Shown here one piece after another: positions 28,386 to 44,700 of a stretch of 64,000 bases of DNA (positions are counted from its first letter, which is position 1; the number at the start of each line of letters is the position of its first letter). This DNA is from Eriocheir sinensis. Its lineage: Eukaryota > Arthropoda > Malacostraca > Decapoda > Varunidae. Both the position numbers and the translations under genes were made by a program. Below the pieces are notes generated by a model. It was not told the origin of the DNA. It saw nothing but the letters and a program-made list of their open reading frames with translations, and did not search any database. Location: the NCBI RefSeq assembly GCF_024679095.1, contig NW_026111754.1, forward strand, positions 62,001 through 126,000, read 5' to 3'.

Positions 28386-31300
28386 ATCTTAGATGCAAAA
28401 TACACTTAAAAAACGCATTTTTTATATAAATATACATACTAAAATACACATAAAATAATTGAATTTGTATTAAAATAAATTTACAAAATGCACATTCAAT
28501 AAGGTAAATCTGTATTTAAATAGATATGCAAAATACAATTAAACAATGTAAATTTGTTTCAAAATATATATACGAATACATATAAAATAAGGTAGATTTC
28601 TATAAAAATATATATACATAATACACATAAAATTAAGTAAATACGTATAAGAAAATGTATACAAAATACACATAAAATAATGAAAATTCGTATCAAAATA
28701 AATAAACAAAATACCAATACAAGAATGTGTCTTTGTATAAATATAAAAATCCAAAATACACATTAAATAACGTAAATTTGTATAAAACTATACACAAAAA
28801 TACACAAAAGTAACTAAATTTATATGAAAATGGATATACAAAATACACATAAAATAAGCTAAATTTGAATTGAGATATATATACAAAGTACATAAAATAA
28901 TGTAAATTTGTATCAAAATATTTATAAAAATACACTATTTGTGTTTTGTATATATATTTTTTATACATATTTACATTATTTAATTTGTATTTTGTATAAA
29001 TATTTGATACAAATTTACGTTATTTTAAGTGTATATGTTTATATATTTTCATTCAAACTTCCATTATTTTATGTGTATTTTGTATATGTATTTCAATACA
29101 AATTTACCTAATTTTATGTGTATTTTGTATATTTGTTTTCATACAAATTTAAATTATTTTTGTGTATTGTTGTATATAGTTTTATACAAACTTAGGTTAT
29201 TTTATGAGTATTTTGTATATCTATTTTCATACAAATACACATTCTTTTATTGATATTTTGTTTATTTATTTTGACGAGAATTTAAATTATTTAATGTGTA
29301 TTTTACGAAAATTGTATGAAAATATATAAAAAAATAAACAAAAATAATTTCAATTTGTATGAAAATAAATATACAAAATACATTTATTTTGTATATCTAT
29401 TTTCACACAAATTTAATTACTTTTGTGTATTTTTGCATATAGTTTTATAAAAATTTACGTTATTTTATTTGTATTTTGTATATTTATATTTATACAATAC
29501 ACATTCTTTGATTAGTATTTTGTTTATTTATTTTGATACGAGTTTACATTATTTTATGTGTATTTTGTATACCTTTTTTTATACGTATTTACTTCATTTT
29601 ATGTGTATTTTGTATATTTATTTTCATAGAAATCTACGTTATTTTATGTGTGTTCGTATATATATTTTGAAAAAAATTTACATGGTTTTATATGTATTTT
29701 GCATATCTATTTCAATTCAAATTTACCTTCTTGTATGTGCATTTTGTATATTTATTTTAATACAAATTCAAATATTTTATGTGTGTCTTGGTATAAATAT
29801 TTTGATAAAAAATGCGTTATTTTATGGGTATTTTGCATCTTAATTTTCATACAAATTTACATTATTTTATTAATATTCTGTGTATTTATTTTGATACGAT
29901 TTTATATTATTGTATTTGTGTTTTGTATATATTTTTTTATACATATTTACATTATTTAATGTATATTTTTTATATATATTTTATACAAATTTACGTTATT
30001 TTAAGTGTATTTCTTTATATATATTCATTCAATTTTACATTATTTTATATGTATTTTGTAAATGTATTTCAATACAAATTTACCTAATTTTATGTGTATT
30101 TTGTATATTTATTTTCATACAAATTAAAATTATTTTTGTGTATTTTTGTATATAGTTTTATACAAATTTATTTGATTTTATGTGTATATTGTATATTTAT
30201 TTTAATACAAATACACATTCTTTTATTGATATTTTGTTTATTTATTTTGACGCGAATTTACATTATTTAATGTGTATTTTATATATATATTTTTATACGT
30301 GTTTACATCATTTGATGTGTATTTTGTATATATATTTCTATAGAAATCTAAGTTGACTTATGAGTATTCGTATATAGATTTTGAAATAAATTTACACTGT
30401 TTTATGTATATTTTGCTTATTTTTTCAATACAAATTTACCTTATTGTATATGCATTTTGTATATTAATTTTGATACAAATTTAATTATGCTATTTGTATT
30501 TTTGTATATGTATTTTTATAAAAATATGCTTTATTTTATGGGTATTTTGCATTTTTACATTTTACATTTTATTTATATTCTGTTTTTTTTTTAACAATTT
30601 TACATTATTCTATGTGTATTTTGTATATCTATTTTTATACGTATTTAATTAATTTTATGTGTATTTTGTATTTATATTTTTATAGAAATCTACGTTTTTT
30701 TATGTGTATTCGTATATATATTTTGAAACAAATTTACATTGTTTTATATGCATTTTTGCATATCTCTTTCAATACAAATTTACCTTATTGTATGTGCATT
30801 TTGTATATTTATTTCAATACAAATTTAAATATTTTATGTGTATTTTGGTATATATATTTTTATAAGAAATGCGCTTTTTTATGGGAATTTTGCATCTTTA
30901 TTTTCATACAAATTTTCATTATTTTATTAATATTCGGTGTATTTATTTTGATACGATTTCACATTATTCTATTTGTTTTTTGTATATACTTTTTTATATA
31001 TATTTACATTATTTAATGAGTATCTTGCATATATATTTCATACAAATTTATTATCTATTATTTATTTTCATACAAATACACTATTCTTTTCATGATATTT
31101 TGTTTATTTATTTTGACACGAATTTACCTAGATATGTATTTTGTATATATATTCTTATACGTATTTACATAATTTCATGTGTATTTTGTATATATACTTT
31201 TATAGAAGTCTACGTTATTTTATATGTATTCGTATATATATTTTGAAACAAATTAACTTTGTTTTATATGCATTTTTGAATATCTCTTTCAATACATATT

Positions 31301-32629
31301 TACCTTACTGTATATGCATTTTGTATATTTATTTCAATACAAATTTAAATATTTTATGTGTATTTTGGTATATACATACATACATACAAATTTACATTAT
31401 TTTATTGATATTCTGTGAATTTATATTGATAGGATTTTACATTATTCTATTTCTTTTTTGTATATATTTTTTTATACACATTTACATTATTTAATGTGTA
31501 TCTTGCATATATATTTTATACAAATTTACGTTATTTTAAGTGTATTTGTTTATATATTTTCATTCAAATTTACATTATTCTATGTGTATTTTGTATATGT
31601 ATTTCAATACAAATTTACCTAAATTTATGTGTATTTTGTATATTTCTTTTCATACAAATTTTAAATAATTTTGTGTATTTTTGTATATAGTTTTATACAA
31701 ATTTAGGTTATTTTATGTACGCATTTACATTATTTAATATGAGTTTTGTATATATATTTTTATGCAAATTTACTTTATTTTATGTGCATTTTTGTACATA
31801 TATTTTTTTAGAAATTTGCGTTAATTTATGTTTTCTCATACAAATTTACATTATTTTGTTGCTATTTTGTTTATTTATTTTGATACGAATGAAAATAGAT
31901 ATACAAAATATACATAAAATAAACAAAATTTGTATTGAAATATTTTAACAGATGCGCATAAAATAACGTAAATTTGTTTTAAAATATACAAAATACACAT
32001 TAAATAATGTACATATGTATAAAAAAAATATATACAAAACACAAATAGAATAATGTAAAATCGTATCAAAATAAATACACAGAATATTAATAAAACAATG
32101 TAAATTTGTATGAAAATAAAGATGCAAAATACCCATTAAATAACGCATTTTTTTAAAAAAATATATATACCAAAATACACATGAAAAAAATAATTTTTAT
32201 TAAAATAAATATACAAAATACACATACAATAAGGTAAATCTGTATTGAAATAGATATGCAAAATACATATAAAACAATGTAAGTTTGTGTCAAAATATAT
32301 ATACGAATACACATAAAATAACGTAGATTTGTATAAAAATATATATACAAAATACACATAAAATGAAGTAAATACGAATAAGAAAATGTATACAAAATAC
32401 ACATAAAATAATGTAAATTCGTATCAAAATAAATAAACAAAATACCAATAAAAGAATGTGTATTTGTATAAATATAAATATACAAAATACACATAAAAAA
32501 ACGTAAATTTGTACAAAACTATACAAAAATACACAGAAGTAATTAAATTCGTATGAAAATAGATATACAAAATACAGATAAAATAAGCTAAATTTGAATT
32601 GAAATGTATATACAAAATACAATATTTTA

Positions 32630-32770
<141 letters not shown>

Positions 32771-33807
32771 TTGTGTCAATTCGTGTCAAAATATTTTTAT
32801 CAAATACACATATAATAACGTAAATTTGTAAAAAAATATATAAACACAATACACAATAAGACATGTAAATACGGATATAAAATATTTACAAAATACACAA
32901 ATAATCAAGTCATTCGTATCAAAATAAATAAACAAAAACTAATTAAATAATGTAAATTTGTAAGAAAACATATACAAAATACACATAAAATAACGTTTTA
33001 AGTTTCTATAAAATATATGTACAAAAATTCAAATAAAATTAGTTTGCATAAAAAAAATATATACAAAACACACATTAGATAATGTAAATGAGAGTAAAAA
33101 TATGTATACAAAATACCTATGAAATAATCTAAATTCGTATCGAGTTAAATTAAGAAAATAACAATAAAATAATGTAATTTTGGATGAAAATATATATAGA
33201 AAACACACATAAAATAACCTAAATACAAATACTAATATACACATTAAATAATTTAAAATTGAATGAAATAAATATACAAAATAAACATAAAATAGGGTAA
33301 ATTTGTAATAAAATATATGTAAGAATACACATAAAATAATATAAATTTGTATGAAAATATATATACAAATACACATAAATTAACATGAATTTGTATAAAA
33401 TTTGTTTCAAAATATATACGAATACACACAATAAAATAACGTAAATTTTTATGAAAATGTATATATAAAATACACATAAAATAGTTTAAATACGTAGAAA
33501 AATATATATACAAAATACACATAAAATAATGTAAATTCGTAAAAAAATTAATACACAAAATCCCAATAAAAGAATGTATATTTGTAGGAAAATATATATA
33601 CAAAAAACAAATCAAATAACTAAAATTTGTATAAAAATATATACAAAAATACACAAAAATAATTTAAATTTGTTTGAAAATAGATATGCAAAATACACAT
33701 AAAGTTAGGCAAATTTGTATTGAAATACATATACAAAACTTACATAAAATAATGTAAATTTGTATGAAAATATATAAACAAATACATATAATATAACGTA
33801 AATTTGG

Positions 33808-33994
<187 letters not shown>

Positions 33995-34179
33995 TTTTAT
34001 TGATATTTGCGTTATTTATGTGTATTTTGTATATGTTTTCTCATAGAAATTTACATTATTTTATTGGTATTTTGTCTATTTATTTTGATACGAATTACAT
34101 GATTATTTGTGTATTTTTTACACTTTTTTATACGTATTTACATTATTTAATGTGTATTTTGTTTATATATTTTTATACA

Positions 34180-35070
34180 AATTTACGTTATTATATGTGT
34201 ATTTGTATAGGTATTTTGATACAAATTTACATTATTTTGTGTATTTTGTATATATATTTCAATTCAAATTTAGCTTATTTTATGTGTATTTTGTATATCT
34301 ATTTATTTTAATACAAAATCAAATATTTTATGTTTTTTGTATATATATTTTTATAAAAAATGAGTTATTTTATAGATATTTTGCATCTTAATTTTCATAC
34401 AAATTTACATTATTTTATTAATATTTTCTGTATTTATTTTGATACGATTTTACATTATTTTATTTGTGTTTTGTATAAATTTTTTAATTCATATTTACAT
34501 TATTTAATGTTTTTTTTTGTATATATATTTAATACAAATTTACGTTATTTTAAGTCTATATGTTTATATATTTTAATTCAAATTTAAATTATTTTATGTG
34601 TATTTTGTATATGTATTTCAATACATATTTATCTATTTTTATGTTTTTTGTATATTTATTGTCATACAATTTTAAATTATTTTTGTGTATTTTTGTATAT
34701 AATTTTTACAAACTTAGGTTATTTTATGTGTATTTTGTATATCTGTTTTCATACAAATACACATTCTTTTCATGATATTTTGTTTATTTATTTTGACACG
34801 AAGTAACATTATTTAATGTGTATTTTGTATATATATTTTTATACGTATTTACATTATTTCAAGTGTATTTTGTATATATATTTCTATAGAAATCTGCGTT
34901 ATTTTATGTGTATTCGTATATATATTTTGAAACAAATTTACATTGTTTTATGTGTATTTTGCATATTTTTTCAATACAAATTTACCTTATTGTATGTGCA
35001 TTTTGTATATTAATTTTAATACAAATTTGATTAATCTATGTGTATTTTTGTATATGTATTTTTATAAAAA
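34180..35070 (+). repeat. Segmental copy, paired with 60080-60975
   Basis: The two segments follow the same monomer order with few differences, including unusual variants such as CTATTTATTTTAATACAAAA and TTAATATTTTCTGTATTTAT. They lie about 25.9 kb apart in the same orientation. Confidence 0.8.
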
Positions 35071-38000
35071 TATGCTTTATTTTATGGGTATTTTGCATCT
35101 TTTTTTTCATACAAATTTACATTGTTTTATTGATATTCTGTGTATTTATTTTGATATGTTTTTACATTATTCTATGTGTATTTTGTATATATATTTTATA
35201 TAAAATGTATTTCTTTTCATTTCATACAAATCTACATTATTTTATGTGTTTTTTGTACATGTATTTAAATACAAATTTAAGTAGTTATATGTGTATTTTG
35301 TATATCAATTTTGTATGTATATTTTCATAAAAATTTACTCTATTTTATGAGTATTCGTATATATATTTTGGTACAAATTTACATTATTAATGTGTATTTT
35401 GCATATCTATTTCAATACAAATTTACTTTATTGTACGTGCATTTTGTATATTTATTTTAATACAAATTTAATTATTTTATATGTATTTTTGTATATATAT
35501 TTTTATGCAAATATGCGTTATTATATGGATATTTTGCATCTTTATTTTCATACAAATTTACATTATTTTATTGATATTCTCTTTATTTATTTTGATGCGA
35601 TTTAACATTATTCTATGTGTTTTTTGCATATATATATTTTTTATACATATTTACATTATTTAATGCTCATTTTGCATATATATTTTATCCAAATTTACAT
35701 TATTTTATGTGTATTTGTTTATATATTTTCATACATATTTACATTATTTGATGTGTTTTTTGTATATATATTTTTCTATGTATTTAAATTATTTTATGTG
35801 TATTTTGTATATACATTTTCATAAAAAAATTACGTTATTTTATTGTGTGGATAAGTATATATTTTGATACAAATTTTATACATATTCATGTTATTTAATG
35901 TGTATTTGTATATATATTTTCATACAAATTTATATTATTTTATGTGTATTTTTTCATATATTTAATTACAAATTTACCTTATTTTATGTTTATTTTGTAT
36001 ATTTATTTCATTCAGTTTTAAATTATTTTATGTGTATATTTGTATTTGTATTTAGGTTATTTTATGTGTATTTTGTATATATATTTTCATCCAAAATTAC
36101 ATTATTTTATTGGCATTTCTTAATTTAATTCGATACGAATTTAGATTATTTGATAGGTATTTTGTATACATATTTTTATACTCATTTACATTATCTAATG
36201 TGTGTTTTGTATATATATTTTTATGCAAATTTATTTAATGATCATTTTTGTACATATATTTTTATAGAAATTTCCGTTATTTTATGTTATTGTTTTATAT
36301 AAATTTACATTATTTTATGTGCATTTTGTATATTTATATTTATACAAATACACATTCTTTTATTGGTATATTGTTTATTTACATTTATACGAATTTACAT
36401 TATTTTATGTGTATTTTGTATACATTTTTTTATACGTATTTACTTAATTTTATGTGTATTTTGTATATGTATTTTTATAGAAATCTACGTTATTTTATGT
36501 GTATTCGTATATATATTTTGAAACAAATTTACATTATTTTATATGTATTTTGCATATCTATTTCAATACAAATTTAACTTATTGTATGTTCATTTTGTAT
36601 ATTTATTTTAATACAAGTTCATATATTCTATGTGTATTTTGGTATCAATAATTTTATAAAAAATGCGTTATTTTGTAGGTATTTTGCATCTTAATTTTCA
36701 TTTTATATGTACTTTGTATATATATTTTTATACGCTTTTACATTATTTAATATTTATTTTGAATATATATTTTACTACAAATTCATGGTAGTTTATGTGT
36801 ATTTGTATATATCTTTTCATAGAAATTTACATTATTTTATGTGTATTTTGTACATATATTCTATTACAAATCTACCTTATTTTATGTTTATTTTGTATGT
36901 GTATTTAGTATATTTATATTTATCCAAATACACATTCTTTTATTGGTATTTTGTTTATTTATTTTAATTCGAATTTACAATATTTTATGTGTATTTTGTA
37001 TACATTTTTTTATACGTATTTACTTAATTTTACGTGTATTTTGTATATATATTTTTATAGAAATCTACGTTTTTTTATTTGTATTCGTATATATATTTTG
37101 AAACAAATTTACATTGTTTTATGTGTATTTTTGCATATCTCTTTCAATACAAATTTACCTTATTGTATGTCCATTTTGTTTATTTATTTCAATACAAATT
37201 TAAATATTTTATGTTTATTTTGGTATATATATTTTTATAAGAAATGCGCGATTTTATGGGAATTTTGCAACTTTATTTTCATACCAAATTACATTATTTT
37301 ATTAATATTCGGTGTATTTATTTTGATACGATTTTACATTACTCTATTTGTTTTTTGTATATATTTTTTTTATACATATTTACATTATTTAATGTGTATC
37401 TTGCAAATATATTTTATACAAATTTATTATCTACTATCTATTTTCATACAAATACACATTCTTTTCATGATATTTTGTTTATTTATTTTGACACGAATTT
37501 ACATTATTTGATATGTATTTTGAATATATATTTTTATACGTATTTAAATAATTTCATATGTATTTTGTATATATATTTCTATAGAAATCTACTTTATTTT
37601 ATATGTATTCGTATATATATTTTGAAACAAATTTACATTGTTTTATATGTATTTTTGAATATCTCTTTCAATACAAATTTACCTTACTGTATATGCATTT
37701 TGTATATTTATTTCAATACAAATTTAAATATTTTATGTGTATTTTGGTATATATATTTTTATAAAAAAAATGTGATAATTTTTGGGAATTTTGCATCTTT
37801 ATTTTCATACAAATTTACATTATTTTATTGATATTCTGTGTATTTATTTTGATACGATTTTACATTATTCTATTTGTTTTTTGTATATATTTTTTATACA
37901 CATTTACATTATTTAATGTGTATCTTGCATATATATTTTATACAAATTTACGTAATTTTAAGTGTATTTGTTTATATATTTTCATTCAAATTTACATTAT

Positions 38001-40871
38001 TTGATGTGTATTTTGTATATGTATTTCAATACAAATTTACCTAATTTTATGTGTATTTTGTATATTTCTTTTCAAACAAATTTAAATTATTTTTGTGTAT
38101 TTTAGTATATAGTTTTATACAAATTTAGGTTATTTTATGTACGCATTTACATTATTTAGTGTGTGTTTTGTATATATATTTTTATGCTAATTTACTTTAT
38201 TTTATGTGCATTTTTGTACATATATTTTTATAGAAATTTGCGTTATTTGTATATGTTTTCTCATACAAATTAACATTATTCTATTGCTATTTTGTTTATT
38301 TATTTTGATACGAATTACATGATTATATGAGTATTTTGTACATATTTTTTATACGTATTTACATTACTTAATGTGTATTTTGTTTATATATTTTTAAACA
38401 AATCTACGTTATTATATGTATTTGTATAAATATTTTGATACAGATTTACAATATTTTATGTATTTTGTATGTACATTTCAATTCAAATTTAGCTTATTTT
38501 AGCTGTATTTTGTATATATATTTTCATACAAATTTAATAACTTCTGTGTATTTTTGTATATAGTTTTATACAAATTTACGATATTTTATGTGTATTTTGT
38601 ATATTTATATTTATACAAATACACTTTTTTTTACTGGTATTTTGTTTATTTATTTTGATACGATTTTTATGTGTATTTTGTATTCATTTTTTTATACGTA
38701 TTTACTTCATTTTATGTGTATTTTGTATATTTATTTTCATTGAAATCTACGTTATTTTATGTGTATTCGTATATATATTTTGAAACAAATTTACATTGTT
38801 TTATATGTATTTTGAATATCTATTTCAATACAAATTTACCTTACAGTATATGCATTTTTTATATTTATTTTAATACAAATTTTAATATTTTATGTGTATT
38901 TTGGTGTATATATTTTTATAAAAAATGCGTTATTTTATGGCTATTTTGCATCTTTATTTTCATACAAATTTACATTATTTTATTAATATTCTGTGTATTT
39001 ATTTTGCTACGATTTTATATTATTCTATTTGTGTTTTGTATATAATTTTTGATATTTATTTACTTTATTTAATTAGTATTTTGTATATATATTTGATACA
39101 AATTTACGTTATTTTAAGTGTATATGTTTATATATTTTCATTCAAACTTCCATTATTTTATGTGTATTTTGTATATGTATTTCAATACAAATTTACCAAA
39201 TTTTATGTGTATTTTGTATATTTATTTTCATACAAATTTAAATTATTTTTGTGTATTTTTGTATATAGTTTTATACAAACTTAGGTTATTTTATGAGTAT
39301 TTTGTATATCTATTTTCATACAAATACACATTCTTTTATTGATATTTTGTTTATTTATTTTGACGAGAATTTAAATTATTTAATGTGTATTTTGTATATA
39401 TATTTTTATACGTATTTACATCATTTCATGTGTATTTTGTATATATATTTCTATAGAAATCTACGTTATATTATGTGTATTCGTATATAGATTTTTAAAC
39501 AAATTTACACTTTTATGTGTATTTTGCATATTTTTTCAATACAAATTTACCTTATTGTATATGCATTTTGTATATTAATTCTAATACAAATTTAATTATT
39601 CTATGTGTATTTTCGTATATGTATTTGGATAAAAATATGCTTTATTTTATGGGTATTTTGCATCTTTATTTTCATACAAATTTACGTTATTTTATTGATA
39701 TTCTGCTCATTCATTTTGATACGATTTGACATTATTCTATGTGTATTTTGTATATATTTTTCATACAAATTTACGTTATTTTATGTGTATTTGTTTATAT
39801 ATTTTGACACAAATTTACAATATTTTATGGGTATTTTGTATATATATTTCAAAAGAAATTTACCTAGTTTGATGTGTATTTTGAATATCTATTTTCATAC
39901 AAACTCAAATTATTTTTATGTATTTTTGAATATATTTCACTACAAAATTTTAGTTATGTTATGTGTATTTTGTAAATCTATTTTCATTCAAATATATATT
40001 ATTTTATTGGTATTTTGTTGATTTATATTGATATGAATTTACATTATTTTATATGTACTTTTTATATATATTTTTATACGCATTTACATTATTTAATATT
40101 TATTTTGAATATATAATTTTATACAAATTCATGGTATTTTATGTGTATTTGTATATATATTTTCATATAAATTTACATTATTTTATGTGTATTTTGTACA
40201 TATATTTCATTACAAATTTACCTTATTTTATGTTTATTTTGTATGTGTATTATGTACATTTATATATATACAAATACACATTTTTTTATTAATATTTTGT
40301 TTATTTATTTTGTTTCGAATTTACATTATTTTATGTGTATTTTGTTTACATTTTTTTTATACGTATTTACCTAATTTTATGTGTATTTTGTATATATATT
40401 TTTATAGAAATCTACATTATTTTATGTGTATTCGTATATATATTTTGAAACAAATTTACATTGTTTTATATGTATTTTTGCATATCTCTTTCAATAGAAG
40501 TTTACCTTATTGTACGTGCATTTTGTATATTTATTTCAATACAAATTTAAATATTTTATGTGTATTTTGGTATATATATTTTTATAAGAAATGCCCTATT
40601 TGATGGGAATTTTGCATCTTTATTTTTATACAAATTTACATTATTTTATTAATATTCGGTGTATTTATTTTGATACGATTTTACATTATTATATTTGTAT
40701 TTTGTATATATATATATATTTTTTTTTATACATATTTACATTATTTAATGTATATCTTGCATATATATTTCATACATATTTATTATCTATTATTTATTTT
40801 CATACAAATACACATTCTTTTCATGATATTTTGTTTATTTATTTTGACACGAATTTACATTACTTAATATG

Positions 40872-40984
<113 letters not shown>

Positions 40985-41319
40985 TACGTATTTACATAAT
41001 TTCATGTGTATTTTGTATATATATTTCTATAGAAATCTACGTTATTTTATGTGTATTCGTATATATATTTTGAAACAAATTTACACTGTTTTATTTGAAT
41101 TTTGCGTTTTTTTTTTTCAATACAAACTTACCTTATTGTATGTGTGCATTTTGTATATTAATTTTAATACAAATTTAATTATTCTATGTGTATTTTTGTA
41201 TATGTATTTAAAAAAAAATATGCTTTATCTTGTGGGTATTTTGCATTTTTATTTTCATACAAATTTAAATTATTTTATAGATATTCTGTGTACTTATTTT
41301 GATACGATTTTACATTATT

Positions 41320-41345
41320 CTATGTGTAACAAAAATAAATACAGA
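41320..41345. repeat. Strand-switch junction, copy 1
   Basis: Plus-type monomers end at TTACATTATTCTATGTGT and minus-type ones begin at AACAAAAATAAATACAGAA. The same junction occurs near 50870 and 63391. Confidence 0.85.
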
Positions 41346-41571
41346 ATACACAAAAATATATATGCAAAATACATATAAACAATGTAAATTTGTTTCAAAA
41401 TATATATACGAATACACATGAAATAAGATAGATTTCTATAAAAACATATATAGAAAATACACATAAAATTAAGTAAATACGTATAAAAAAATGTATACAA
41501 AATACACATAAAATAATGTAAATTAGTATCAAAATAAATAAACAAAATACCAAGAAAAGAATGTGTATTTG

Positions 41572-41783
<212 letters not shown>

Positions 41784-44700
41784 GAAAATACACACTAAAT
41801 AATATAAATTTGTTTAAAACTATACAAAATACACATGAAATGATGTAAATAAGTATAAAAAAAATATATAAAAAATACACATTAAATAATGTAAATTCGC
41901 GTCAAATTAAATAAACAAAATATCAATAAAAGAATGTGTATTTGTATGAAAACAGATATACAAAATACACATAAAATAACCTAAATTTGTATCAAACTAT
42001 ATACAAAAATACTCAAAAATATTTTAAATTTGTATGAAATTAAATATACAAAATACACGTAAAATTAGGTAAATTTGTATTGAAATACATACACAAAATA
42101 CACATAAAATAATGTAAATTTGAATGAAAATACATAAACAAATACACTTAAAATAACGTAAATTTGTATAAAAAAATATGTACAAAACACAAATAGAATA
42201 ATGTAAAATCGTAGCAAAATAAATACCGTACACAGAATATTAATAAAATAATGTAAATTTGTATGAAAATAAAGAAGCAAAATACCCATAAAATAACGCA
42301 TTTTTTTTATTTATAAAAATATATATACCAAAATACACATCAAAAAATTAAATTTGTATTAAAATAAATATAAAAAAAACACATACAATAAGGTAAATTT
42401 GTATTGAAATAGATATGCAAAATACATATAAAACAATGTAAATTTGTTTCAAAATATATATACGAATACACATAAAATAACTTAGATTTTTTTTAAAAAT
42501 ATATATACAAAATACACATAAAATAATGTAAATTCGTATCAAAATAAATAAACAAAATACCAATAAAAAATGTGTATTTCTATAAATATAAATATACAAA
42601 ATACACATAGAATAACGTAAATTTATATAAAACTATATACAAAAATACACAGAAGTAATTAAACTTTTATGAAAATATATACAAAATACCCACAAAATAA
42701 GCTAAATTTGAATTGAAATATATATATAAAATACATGAAATAAAGTAAATTTGTATCAAAATATTTATACAAATACACATATAATAACGTAAATTTGTAT
42801 GAAAATATATAAACAAAATACACATTAAATAATGTAAATACGTATAAAAAAAATATGTACAAAAAACACATATAAACATGTAATTCGTATCAAAATAAAT
42901 AAACAAAATACCAATAAATTTAAATTTGTATGAGTAAATGTGTATGTTGCATATTTTTTCAATACAAATTTACATTATTATATTCGCATTTTGTTTATTA
43001 ATTTTAATACAAATTTAATTATTCGATGTGTATTTTTGTATCTGTATTTTTATAAACAAATGCTTTATTTTATGGGTATTTTGCATCTTTATTTTCATAC
43101 AAATTTACATTATTTTATTAATATTCTGCTCATTCATTTTGATACGAATTGACATTATTCTAAGTGTTTGTATATATTTTTTATACAAATTTACGTTATT
43201 TTAAGTGTATTTGTGTATATATTTGGACACAAATTTACAATATTTTATGGGTATTTTCTATATACATTTCAAAAGAAATTTACCTAGTTTTATGTGTATT
43301 TTGTATATCTATTTTCATACAAACTCAAATTATTTCTATGTATTTTTGTATATATTTTAATACAAATTTTAGTTATGTTATGTGTATTTTGTAAATTTAT
43401 TTTCATTCAAATATATATTATTTTATTGGTGTTTTGTTGATTTATATTGATACGAATTTACATTATTTTATATGTACTTTGTGTATATATTTTTATACGC
43501 TTTTACATTATTTAATATTTATTTTGAATATATATTTTTATACAAATTCAGGGTATTTTCTGTGTATTTGCATATATATTTTCATATAAATTTACATTAT
43601 TTTATATGTATTTTGTACATATATTTTATTACATATCTACCTTATTTTATGTTTATATTGTATGTGTATTTTGTATATTTATATTTATCCAAATACACAT
43701 TCTTTTATTGGTATTTTGTTTATTTATTTTAATTCGAATTTACAGTAATTTATGTGTATTTTGTATACATTTTTTTATACGTATTTACTTAATTTTATGT
43801 GTATTTTGTATATATATTTTTATAGAAATCTAGGTTTTTTTATTTGTATTCGTATATATATTTTGAAACAAATTTACATTGTTTTTTATGTATTTTTGCA
43901 TATCTCTTTCAATACAAATTTACCTTATTGTATGTGCATTTTGTATATTTATTTCAATGCAAATTTAAATATTTTATGTGTATTTTGGTATATATATTTT
44001 TATAAGAAATGCGCTATTTTATATAAATTTTGCATCTTTATTTTCATACAAATTTACATTGTTTTATTAATATTCGGTGTATTTATTTTGATACGATGTT
44101 ATATTATTCTATTTGTTTTTTGTATATACTTTTTTATACATATTTACATTATTTAATGTGTATCTTGCATATATATTTTATACAAATTTATTATCTATTA
44201 TCTATTTTCATACAAATACACATTCTTTTCATGATATTTTGTTTATTTATTTTAGCACGAATTTACATTATTTGATATGTATTTTGTATACATATTTTAT
44301 ACGTATTTACATAATTTCATATGTATTTTGTATATATATTTCTATAGAAATCTACTTTATTTTATGTGTATTCGTATATGTATTTTGAAACAAATTTACA
44401 TTGTTTTATATGTATTTTTGAATATCTCTTTCAATACATATTTACCTTACTGTATATGCATTTTGTATATTTATTTCAATACAAATTTAAATATTTTATT
44501 TGTATTTTGGTATATATATTTTTATAAAAAATGCAAATTTACAAATTTACATTATTTTATTGATATTCTGTGTATTTATATTGATAGGATTTTACATTAT
44601 TCTATTTCTTTTTTGTATATATTTTTTTATACACATTTACATTATTTAATGGGTATCTTGCATATATATTTTATAAACATTTACGTTATTTTAAGTGTAT

